NCBI RefSeq assembly: GCF_016918735.1
Contig: NZ_JAFFPR010000031.1
Coordinates: 1 to 18,513, forward strand
Length of the DNA stretch: 18,513 bases
Reading direction: 5' to 3'
Origin: Leptospira abararensis
GTDB lineage: Bacteria; Spirochaetota; Leptospiria; Leptospirales; Leptospiraceae
The notes under the pieces were generated by a model. The model was not told the origin of the DNA and made no database searches. It saw nothing but the letters and a program-made list of their open reading frames with translations. Positions 1-6,004 of this stretch are shown here, piece after piece; position 1 is the stretch's first letter; each line of letters starts with the position of its first letter. The position numbers and the translations under genes were made by a program.

Positions 1-79
1 GAGAATTAACACAGGAAAAAAATCAATAATCTAAATTAAATTAGAGGATTGTGTAAGGCGAATACTGTATCTGTACAGA
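1..79. other. intergenic stretch 3' of the TIR-like gene
   Basis: It contains no ORF and no attC-like repeat. The only structure is a perfect 12-bp palindrome, ATCTGTACAGAT, at 69-80, which overlaps the end of the TIR-like gene. It is not followed by a T-run on the minus strand, so I do not call a terminator. If the operon to the right is a cassette, its attC must lie further left, outside the window. Confidence 0.4.
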
Positions 80-664
80 TTAGGGATAAACTTTTACCTT
101 TTTTGAAATTGGGTGAGATCTTTTCTCGAACGCTTTCTCTATATATTTTTCAGGATCCTCTTTGAAATCTTCCCATTTGACTAAGACGCAATATCTGTCA
201 TCTTCTGCGTGTGAACATTTTTCATTCGGAATATAATAATTATAAGAAAATTCTTTAATGACTATAGAATCGTTTATTGCTATCAGATTATGTTCTTTAT
301 CGCAGAAAGAACAGATATTAGATCCTCGGTAAATTTTTGAATACATATTCGGAAGAACTACCCCGAGTAAGCCATTTCTTGTATTTCCTTTTCCATTATA
401 TAAGGAGGCTTGTAATTCTCGTTTTATAAACTTTTGTTCTTCTTTTCCCAGGTTTTCAGCACTTTTTTCGCCGATTAAAAAAATAATTACACTTGAATCA
501 GCCAAATAATCACTTCTTATCTTTTGAAGTATATAGTCCTCATCGTCTGATTTTATCGGTTCATTTAATGATTTATCGATGAAGTCAATATCAAGATTGT
601 CTGTAATTTCCTTTTTATATTTAGAATCTTCAGTTTTGAATGATATAAAACATTTATGGCCCAT
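80..664 (-). CDS. TIR-like (DUF1863/ThsB-type) domain protein
   Basis: This 194-aa protein opens with KCFISFKTED (residues 4-13), the TIR strand-A signature. The segment IRSDYLADSSVIIFLIGEKS follows and resembles the MTH538/DUF1863 TIR-like family that includes ThsB of Thoeris. The C-terminal WEDFKEDPEKYIEKAFEKR stretch is also typical of that family. A middle insert carries CSFCDKEH. Known relatives hydrolyse NAD+ or make NAD-derived signals during antiphage defence; activity here is inferred. The ATG at 662-664 is preceded by AGAGAG, which overlaps the stop of the upstream gene. The gap between the two genes is 11 bp, so they are almost certainly one operon and probably one system. No SIR2-type ThsA effector is visible. 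Confidence 0.72.
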   Translation of the reverse strand: MGHKCFISFKTEDSKYKKEITDNLDIDFIDKSLNEPIKSDDEDYILQKIRSDYLADSSVIIFLIGEKSAENLGKEEQKFIKRELQASLYNGKGNTRNGLLGVVLPNMYSKIYRGSNICSFCDKEHNLIAINDSIVIKEFSYNYYIPNEKCSHAEDDRYCVLVKWEDFKEDPEKYIEKAFEKRSHPISKKVKVYP

Positions 665-675
665 TATTATTCTCT

Positions 676-1890
676 CTATTTCTTGTTTAAGAATATTTTT
701 AATTTTTCAATTTGATGATTTGTTGAATCAAGTTGCCATTCTCCTTCTACAAATTCCAGAGCATGTTGCTTGTAAATTTCGGATTGAGGTAGGTTTCCTA
801 TAGCAAAGTAACCTTCTTGTAGTGTTGCGTAAATCCAGTATTTATCATTTCTATTTTCGAAATTAGTATTCATAAGATCAAGGCAAAGTTTTATTACTTT
901 GAGCCTAATTCTTTCAGCTATGGTATTATCTGTTGTAGTTTCATTTTTGTTTGTGCTTAGATAGGCACGTTGATTATATAAGAAGGCAAGATTTATACCG
1001 TTATAATAATCATTCTTTAAATAAAATCCTTTTTCATAGTACATTAAAGATTTGTTAAGCATTTCTATATCATTTGATAAGGTAAATTTCCTTTTCCAAA
1101 TCGCTCCCATTAGTCCAATTGTTTCTGGGTCTGTTGTAGTCGAGGGATTTAATTTTTCTATTATATCTAAAGCATTATCAAGTGAATCTGCTTCTGTAGG
1201 TATTTTTGATTTATAGGTTGATAATGTAAGTTTCTGGATGAGATACGAATTGTTATTATCGATTTCTAGAGCTTTTGCAAATTGCTCTTTCGCTTTTATA
1301 AAATCTTTCTTTTCGTTTAACAAAAACAATCCATTGTCAATAATTTCTCTTAACGTTTCTCCCTTTTTCTCATTTTCTACGATTAAAGTTTCCATTAGCT
1401 CTGGTGGCTTAAGAGACTGGAGGAAAGTATAAACGGGACTATCAACATTGTTTTTTTCGGAAATTTCTAATATGGTTTGCTTTAATTCGTCTTTAAAACG
1501 CAGTACTTCGTCGTAGCCAATGTCTTTTCCTAAATGTTCGTATTGCCTTATAACTGTATGATTTAAGTCGAATGGATATTTAAGATCCTTTTCCGCAATC
1601 GCAATAGTTGTATACGGTTTTAATCCATGCCGAACTCCCAATTCATACATTGCATTAGGATTTGATGTCGATAAGTCAGCTATCACGATATCAGCTTCAA
1701 AAAGGAGTTTATACATATGTAAATCTATGGTTCCTGAATGTCTAATTTCGTCTGCCCTTATGCACTCGAAACCAGATTCTTCTACAACGGGCTTAATGAT
1801 ATTTTTGTAAGTTTTGTCTAGGTCTAATTCTCGACCTGTTGAATAGTCTGTTTTGATTCCATATCCCATTATTACAAAACAAGTTTTCAT
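676..1890 (-). CDS. nucleoside 2-deoxyribosyltransferase-like domain fused to a TPR-type (TPR-S/TRAFs-binding-like) region
   Basis: This 404-aa protein has two parts. Residues 1-150 resemble the nucleoside deoxyribosyltransferase/TIR-like Rossmann group: CFVIMGYG at the N-terminus, ADIVIADLS at 66-74, then NPNAMYELG at 77-85, in which Glu83 sits at the usual catalytic position. Residues 180-400 are helical with TPR-like spacing (KAKEQFAKALEID; MYYEKGFYLKNDYYNGINLAFL). They resemble the TPR-S/TRAFs-binding region that conflict-system surveys describe as a sensor. The ATG at 1888-1890 has an excellent AAGGAG site about 9 bp upstream. It is the first gene of a two-gene operon with the TIR-like protein. 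I infer an antiphage or stress-triggered nucleotide-targeting pair. Its 5' flank meets the broken attC remnant at 1937-1982. Confidence 0.68.
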   Translation of the reverse strand: MKTCFVIMGYGIKTDYSTGRELDLDKTYKNIIKPVVEESGFECIRADEIRHSGTIDLHMYKLLFEADIVIADLSTSNPNAMYELGVRHGLKPYTTIAIAEKDLKYPFDLNHTVIRQYEHLGKDIGYDEVLRFKDELKQTILEISEKNNVDSPVYTFLQSLKPPELMETLIVENEKKGETLREIIDNGLFLLNEKKDFIKAKEQFAKALEIDNNNSYLIQKLTLSTYKSKIPTEADSLDNALDIIEKLNPSTTTDPETIGLMGAIWKRKFTLSNDIEMLNKSLMYYEKGFYLKNDYYNGINLAFLYNQRAYLSTNKNETTTDNTIAERIRLKVIKLCLDLMNTNFENRNDKYWIYATLQEGYFAIGNLPQSEIYKQHALEFVEGEWQLDSTNHQIEKLKIFLNKK

Positions 1891-1936
1891 TTAAAAATCT
1901 CCTTATATAAAGTTCTATAAATTAACTAAATTGGTT

Positions 1937-1982
1937 CAGGCGAGGCCTCGTGCCGAAGCGCAGCGTTTCCATGCTGTTATAC
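1937..1982 (-). repeat. attC-like repeat 1, truncated
   Basis: Only the high-coordinate part of a type-B repeat remains, from about CGAGGCCTCG (1941-1950) through CGTTTCCAT to GTTATAC (1976-1982). About 115 bp, including the opposite xxxTAACGAACTAG end, has been replaced by AT-rich sequence of the neighbouring operon. The surviving arm still matches the far end of cassette 1 (CTATGTCGTATAAC, 2782-2795) apart from the fixed position-11 difference. This is either the decayed distal edge of the array or a deletion that fused the TIR operon to the toxin-antitoxin cassette. Confidence 0.75.
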
Positions 1983-1996
1983 GACGTAGTCTATTG

Positions 1997-2395
1997 TTAG
2001 ATATTAAGTTTAGCTAGAGATTCTAATATTTTCTTAATCTCTTCTAACTTGTATTGTCCTTCTGCGACTCCAATTACGAAGTTATATAAGATTTCATTTG
2101 GATCAAGTATTTCGTATCCGTTAATATCGAGAAAGACTAATGAAGAAGCCAATGCAACTCGTTTATTCCCATCCAAAAAAGGATGATTTTTGCATAAGTA
2201 ATATAAATAGGCAGCTGCTTTATCAAATAGAGAAGGGTGTAAACTGATACCATCAAAAGTGGCCATTGGTTGGTTAATGGCCGATTCTAAAAGTCCGTGA
2301 TCACGAATGTCATTTGCTCCGCCATAGAGTTCGATTTGATTTTTATGTATAAGAATTACATCCTCAATGGAGAGGAATATAGTTTCATCCAGCAT
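1997..2395 (-). CDS. doc: Doc-family (death-on-curing, Fic fold) toxin
   Basis: This 132-aa protein carries the Fic/Doc signature HPFLDGNKR (residues 71-79), matching the H-x-F-x-D-(A/G)-N-K-R of Doc, with His71 as the catalytic base position. The length (132 aa) is usual for Doc. The best-studied Doc phosphorylates EF-Tu and stops translation; the same target is inferred here. The start codon overlaps the stop of the upstream antitoxin by one base (TAATG), so the two are translationally coupled. Antitoxin-first order suits autoregulation. The partner is AbrB/MazE-like, not Phd-like, a known alternative pairing. Together with the antitoxin gene it fills cassette 1. Confidence 0.9.
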   Translation of the reverse strand: MLDETIFLSIEDVILIHKNQIELYGGANDIRDHGLLESAINQPMATFDGISLHPSLFDKAAAYLYYLCKNHPFLDGNKRVALASSLVFLDINGYEILDPNEILYNFVIGVAEGQYKLEEIKKILESLAKLNI

Positions 2396-2607
2396 TATTG
2401 GGCAAGTTTTTTGAGTGTTTTGCCGTGAGCTTTATTAATTTTTTCAAGAGATTTTGTAATACTCTTTTCTATTGGTTTGATAATCAAAGATTTGCCATCA
2501 GTAGTAACTTCGAGAGTCGAGTTTTGATCAATTTTTAAAAGTTCAAGAATCGGTTTCTCAATAACTAAAGCGGAGCTGTTCCCGTGTTGTACTAATTTTT
2601 TTAACAT
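2395..2607 (-). CDS. AbrB/MazE-like antitoxin paired with Doc
   Basis: From the preferred start (ATG 2605-2607) this is a 70-aa swapped-hairpin AbrB protein: KKLVQHGNSSALVIEK near the N-terminus is the MazE/SpoVT DNA-binding fold, followed by a Lys-rich tail that would wrap the toxin. A longer reading from an ATG at 2635-2637 is possible. I reject it because that ATG lies inside the perfect inverted repeat at 2623-2640, which looks like the operator, and because GNSS alignments fit the shorter form. ACAGG lies 6-7 bp upstream of the chosen start. It should neutralise the Doc toxin encoded directly downstream and repress the operon. Confidence 0.85.
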   Translation of the reverse strand: MLKKLVQHGNSSALVIEKPILELLKIDQNSTLEVTTDGKSLIIKPIEKSITKSLEKINKAHGKTLKKLAQ

Positions 2608-2622
2608 ATTTAGCCTGTAATA

Positions 2623-2640
2623 ACAATGTTGTAACATTGT
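2623..2640. promoter_or_regulatory. candidate antitoxin operator (perfect inverted repeat)
   Basis: ACAATGTT-GT-AACATTGT has two perfect 8-bp half sites separated by 2 bp, starting about 15 bp upstream of the chosen antitoxin start. TTGAAA lies further upstream on the minus strand as a possible -35. MazE/AbrB antitoxins commonly bind such palindromes, so autoregulation is likely. Confidence 0.62.
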
Positions 2641-2788
2641 GTAATCACTTTCAATCAGAAATTTCTGAATTTTTTCCGGAAAGTTAAAGGAAATTGTAAC
2701 TTGAATATGGGTTGATTACGCAATTATTGTTTTTTTCCCTTCCTATTTCGCAAATTTTAATGTTACAGCTTATTTTTTAGGCTATGTC

Positions 2789-2948
2789 GTATAACGAACT
2801 AGGGGAGACGACGTTCCTCGTAGCTGAGCCTCGCAGAGGCGTTAGCGTCGGCGCGCCTTCTTGCAGAGCAAGAAGCGTGACGGAGAGGAATGTGGCATAG
2901 CCCAAGCGAGGCCTTGTGCCGAAGCGAAGCGTTTCCCCGCTGTTATAC
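2789..2948 (-). repeat. attC-like repeat 2 (divergent body, same fold)
   Basis: The cores are GTATAAC (2789-2795) and GTTATAC (2942-2948). The inner boxes GGGGAGACG and CGTTTCCCC pair with one G.T. The middle differs in sequence from the other repeats but keeps the same hairpin: GCT-GA-GCCTC (2823-2832) faces GAGGC-GTT-AGC (2836-2846), followed by CTTCTTGC/GCAAGAAG and GGC-CTTGT-GCC. The gene-free stretch 2608-3062 consists of the operator, an AT-rich leader, this repeat and a short tail of cassette 2. Confidence 0.85.
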
Positions 2949-3062
2949 GAAGGGCGTAATTAATAAGAGCAATGCAATTAATATAGATTTTTTTATTGAG
3001 CAATATCATCATACTATTTTTTTTATATGTTACTCAAGTTTTTGTGAACAATTCGGATTTTA

Positions 3063-3728
3063 CTATTCGTAATTTGTATTATCCCAGATTAAAAGTCCGC
3101 CAATATTTTCAATATTTAGGTTTTCTCTTTTATTAATTATATTAATCTTTTGTTCAAAAAGAGAAAGTTCTCTCTTTACAATTTCGATTGCTTTTTTTAA
3201 AGAAAGAATATCAAATTGAATTATATTCTCTTCTGGTGTTGGTGAAAAACATTCGCCAAACTCATCGACCGTGAAATCAAAAGTAATTATCTTTTCTTTT
3301 ATCTTTACCTTCGGTTCTGGGTGTCCCGAATAGAAGCCACATTCTTTTTTATTTACTAAATTTTCCCAATACTTTATGTCAGATAAATCGCCACAACATT
3401 GAGGGTAATATTTATCCTGTCCGTCAATACGTAGAACATAACCACCAAAGAACGCATTGGCTTGTTCCCTCTCAAATTTGCGTTCTCTTAAATCTTTTGT
3501 GTGGTCAATAATGAGTTTAGTTAAATTGATATCCGTAATTTCTGATAAGCGATAGAACGAAGAGCCAGCCAAATATGGGTTGAAACTGTTAACGAAGCCT
3601 GCCTGAGTATGGCAATCAGAATGATATTTATCCCACAGCGCAGAATAAGCCCAATAGGGATATTTGTTAGGGACCTCTACTCCCTGGTTGTTGTATCCAA
3701 TCTCAATTACTGGTATTAACTCTAGCAT
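3063..3728 (-). CDS. uncharacterised 221-aa cassette protein
   Basis: I do not recognise the family. It is a soluble protein with no signal peptide or membrane segment. The N-terminal half is rich in aromatics (NKYPYWAYSALWDKYH). The middle has a Cys pair in YYPQCCGDLSDIKYWE, and the C-terminal third is a Lys/Glu-rich helix (LKKAIEIVKRELSLFEQKINIINKREN, cut into shorter helices by charge). Its size and composition would suit a polymorphic-toxin immunity protein, but that is only an impression. The ATG at 3726-3728 has no good Shine-Dalgarno (AAAGATTAGATCG upstream). It is the sole gene of cassette 2, and its stop lies about 115 bp from the repeat core. Confidence 0.7.
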   Translation of the reverse strand: MLELIPVIEIGYNNQGVEVPNKYPYWAYSALWDKYHSDCHTQAGFVNSFNPYLAGSSFYRLSEITDINLTKLIIDHTKDLRERKFEREQANAFFGGYVLRIDGQDKYYPQCCGDLSDIKYWENLVNKKECGFYSGHPEPKVKIKEKIITFDFTVDEFGECFSPTPEENIIQFDILSLKKAIEIVKRELSLFEQKINIINKRENLNIENIGGLLIWDNTNYE

Positions 3729-3790
3729 CGATCTAATCTTTAATTACGTAGGTTTTAAACTATTAAGTAAATTGCATTTTTACGCCTTTC

Positions 3791-3954
3791 GTATAACGAA
3801 CTAGGCTAACCGACGTAGGCTGGCCCTGAGTCCCGGAACGGGACGTTTGGGACTGGTCACGACACTTGCGCAGGCAAGGGGAGTGCCAGAAGCCTATGTG
3901 TCGCAGACCGAGCGAGGGCTTGACCCGAAGCGAAGCGTTAAGGCGCTGTTATTT
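3791..3954 (-). repeat. attC-like repeat 3 (mismatched inner boxes)
   Basis: The cores are GTATAAC and GTTATTT. The body is type A (CGTAGGC...GCCTATG). Unlike the other complete repeats, the inner boxes do not pair well: GGCTAACCG on the left against CGTTAAGGC on the right. The left half resembles repeat 14 and the right half resembles repeats 6 and 7, so this copy looks chimeric. Confidence 0.88.
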
Positions 3955-3969
3955 GCAGTGGCGGTATTA

Positions 3970-4902
3970 TCAACCAATGTTATTGTAAGCTTCTTTTATT
4001 AATTTCTTTGCTTCTTCGAGTTGTTTTTCATTTGAAATATTTAGTTCAAAATCTCCAGTTCCTTGGTGTCCAAGAGAAGTAACATCTCGTCCATTTTCAG
4101 GGATAGAAATATTTTTAGGATTGAGCTTAAGATATAAAGTTACTTTATTTTTTTTAATTTCAATACAGACAAAATTTTGAGTAATTTTATATGCTATGTA
4201 ATATTTTTTAGGACTTTCTTCTATAGACTCATCTATATTGAGAATGAATTCCCGCAATTCTAGAATCCAAGTCTTAAGATTATTATCAATTCCTTCTAAA
4301 TGTTCATCGAATGTATATTGACCCGTTAGTCTAGTTAACGCAGCTTTTTTTCCTGCTTCAACCATTATCGGATTTTTATTTTGTTCAATAGCTGTTAAGT
4401 TTGATAAAACGGTTCTTCTTTTGAATACTTCTTCTAAATAAATATTGCTATTATCGTAAAGTCGATATTGCCAAAGTTCAATATTTGCACCCATCATTTG
4501 GACTGCATGAAGATCATATTTTTTATACCCTGGAGCAATACAAATAACCCTGATATCATTCCAATCTATTTCAGTTTCATTTCCCAATGTTTTATTTACT
4601 GCGATCTGAAAATCACCTTTGTGATCTCTAATCCAGGAAAGATAATATAAGCTTTGATTAATCAATTCGGAAGATTCAACTTTTTTATATTCGATAATAA
4701 CAGGGTTATTATCTTCTGATAATGCAAGAGTATCGATTCTTCCTGCATGTTCAGCACCAGTAGAAAATTCAGAAGCTATAAATTTCGAATTAAAAACAAT
4801 TTCTAGATTTTGTTCGATTATTGACTGAAGTTCCTTTTCCAGAGCAAAATTTATTGATTTAGCTTGCGTCAATTTTTGGTTGTGTATTTCAAATAGTGGC
4901 AT
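3970..4902 (-). CDS. NucS-like PD-(D/E)XK nuclease domain with C-terminal DUF5655 domain
   Basis: This 310-aa protein has an N-terminal nuclease-like module. GRIDTLALSEDNNPVIIEYKK contains Asp57 and the E71-Y-K73 motif, a PD-(D/E)XK active site, with Gln83 in the following helix. DWNDIRVICIAPGYKKYD matches later strands of the NucS/DUF91 group. Residues 195-310 (YIAYKIT...LKLNPKN...GHQGTGDFEL) match DUF5655. The family occurs in archaea and bacteria, often near mobile DNA; the cut substrate is unknown. AAGGAA lies 5 bp upstream of the ATG at 4900-4902. It is the sole gene of cassette 3. A restriction or defence role is an inference. Confidence 0.78.
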   Translation of the reverse strand: MPLFEIHNQKLTQAKSINFALEKELQSIIEQNLEIVFNSKFIASEFSTGAEHAGRIDTLALSEDNNPVIIEYKKVESSELINQSLYYLSWIRDHKGDFQIAVNKTLGNETEIDWNDIRVICIAPGYKKYDLHAVQMMGANIELWQYRLYDNSNIYLEEVFKRRTVLSNLTAIEQNKNPIMVEAGKKAALTRLTGQYTFDEHLEGIDNNLKTWILELREFILNIDESIEESPKKYYIAYKITQNFVCIEIKKNKVTLYLKLNPKNISIPENGRDVTSLGHQGTGDFELNISNEKQLEEAKKLIKEAYNNIG

Positions 4903-4931
4903 ATTTTCCTTATATAATTTTCCGCCATTGC

Positions 4932-5095
4932 AAATAACGAACTAGACTAACCGACGTATGCTGGCCCTGAGTCCCGGTTACGGGACGTTAGGGACTGGAA
5001 CGACGCTTGCGTAAGCAAGAGGAGTGCCAGAAGCCTATGTGGCGCAGCCCAAGCGAGGGCTCGTCCCGAAGCGCAGCGGTTAGTTGCTGTTATAC
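4932..5095 (-). repeat. attC-like repeat 4
   Basis: The cores are AAATAAC and GTTATAC, so the two ends of this repeat differ while each matches the far end of its own cassette. The inner boxes ACTAACCG and CGGTTAGT pair perfectly. The body is type A with the apical hairpin GGG-CTCGT-CCC. Confidence 0.9.
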
Positions 5096-5113
5096 GAAGG
5101 GCCAGAAGTTAAG

Positions 5114-5476
5114 TTATAAGTGAATATCTCTAATTCGAACCTTGCTCTTTGAAAGCACGATAAACTTTCCATATATTTCATCTGAATTTTTTTGAAGAAG
5201 AAAGTTTAAGGCTTTAAAGATTTCATTATATTCATTTGGGCTATATCTTAGGAAAATAATTCCATTTGAATATTCTTTATGTGAAAAGACCCATTCTCCA
5301 AAATCTTTGTCTAAAGTTAGAATGACTGCTTTTAGTGAGATTGCTAAGTTAATAACTTGAATATCAGAAATACCTTTATGTTCTTCTAGAACAGAGAAAA
5401 CTGTGGGTCCAGAATTTCTTAAAAATTTTATTAAACGAAAATCGACATTTTCGTCAGCAAGTATTTTAACTTGCAA
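5114..5476 (-). CDS. DUF5615 PIN-like toxin
   Basis: This 120-aa protein has the DUF5615/Mut7-C-like PIN fold: ILADENVD (Asp8, Glu9, Asn10) at the N-terminus and LTLDKDFG (Asp56, Asp58) in the middle, the acidic residues expected to bind metal in a ribonuclease. The start is TTG (5474-5476), since the first ATG-like option would remove the first acidic motif. It overlaps the upstream DUF433 gene by 11 bp, so translation is coupled. DUF433-DUF5615 pairs are widespread predicted type II toxin-antitoxin modules; RNase activity is inferred. It is the second gene of cassette 4. Confidence 0.85.
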   Translation of the reverse strand: MQVKILADENVDFRLIKFLRNSGPTVFSVLEEHKGISDIQVINLAISLKAVILTLDKDFGEWVFSHKEYSNGIIFLRYSPNEYNEIFKALNFLLQKNSDEIYGKFIVLSKSKVRIRDIHL

Positions 5477-5690
5477 GCAAGCTTTCTCTGCTAATTACAT
5501 CGCTAGAATAAGAGATACATGCAAGAATATCTTCTTTCTCGATTGAAGGGTAAGCTTCTAGAATATGTTCAATTGACATTCCATCCCCGAGCCTTTCCAG
5601 AATGAAATCAACTGCGATTCTAGTATTTTTAATCACAGGCTTCCCAAGTAAAACTTCCGGTGATGATGTTAATCTAGATTTGTAATCCAT
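5466..5690 (-). CDS. DUF433 antitoxin
   Basis: This 74-aa protein is a textbook DUF433: SSPEVLLGKPVIKNTRIAVDFI at the N-terminus, then LGDGMSIEHILEAYPSIEKEDILACISY, a winged or homeodomain-like DNA-binding fold. It precedes and overlaps the DUF5615 gene, the standard order in this module. The start ATG (5688-5690) follows a GGGCCT segment, and a good promoter lies just upstream on the minus strand. It should repress the operon and block the PIN-like partner. Confidence 0.88.
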   Translation of the reverse strand: MDYKSRLTSSPEVLLGKPVIKNTRIAVDFILERLGDGMSIEHILEAYPSIEKEDILACISYSSDVISRESLLAS

Positions 5691-5697
5691 AGGCCCA

Positions 5698-5726
5698 TGT
5701 TATCATGAATTTGCTTATAAAGTCAA
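5698..5726 (-). promoter_or_regulatory. candidate promoter of the DUF433/DUF5615 operon
   Basis: On the minus strand TTGACT (from 5726 to 5721) is followed by a 17-bp spacer and ATAACA (5703 to 5698), just upstream of the antitoxin start. This gives the toxin-antitoxin cassette its own transcription, independent of any array promoter. Confidence 0.5.
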
Positions 5727-5826
5727 GTTGAGTTGTGCTGGAAAATTGAGCTTTCTAGAATACTTTCCTCTCTTTTTTGCTTAAACTTATTAAATTTCGG
5801 TTTTAAATCGGTTTTTCGGGCATTTC

Positions 5827-5988
5827 GTATAACGAACTAGACTAACTGACGTAGGCTGGCCCTGAGTCCCGAACGGGACGTTAGGGACTGGAACGACACT
5901 TGCGAATGCAAGGGGAGTGCCAGAAGCCTATGTGGCGTAGCCCAAGCGAGGGCTCGTCCCGAAGCGAAGCGGTTAGTCGCTGTTAAGC
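5827..5988 (-). repeat. attC-like repeat 5
   Basis: The cores are GTATAAC and GTTAAGC. The inner boxes GACTAACTG and CGGTTAGTC pair except for one position. The body is type A with GGG-CTCGT-CCC. The gene-free interval 5691-6004 otherwise holds only the DUF433 promoter and AT-rich leader. Confidence 0.9.
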
Positions 5989-6004
5989 GAAGTCGCCGAC
6001 AACA

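Noticed and set aside
69..80. Terminator or operator at the ATCTGTACAGAT palindrome
   Set aside because: It has no loop or T-run and overlaps the end of the TIR-like gene; it may be chance.
80..1890. Classical Thoeris system
   Set aside because: A ThsB-like TIR is present, but the partner is not a SIR2/SLOG or transmembrane ThsA-type protein.
2608..2637. Longer start for the MazE-like antitoxin
   Set aside because: That start codon lies inside the perfect palindrome that is the likely operator, and the ten extra residues do not fit the family.
2890..3072. + strand ORF starting in repeat 2
   Set aside because: It is translation of the repeat followed by AT-rich tail, opposite in strand to every gene; similar peptides appear at other repeats.
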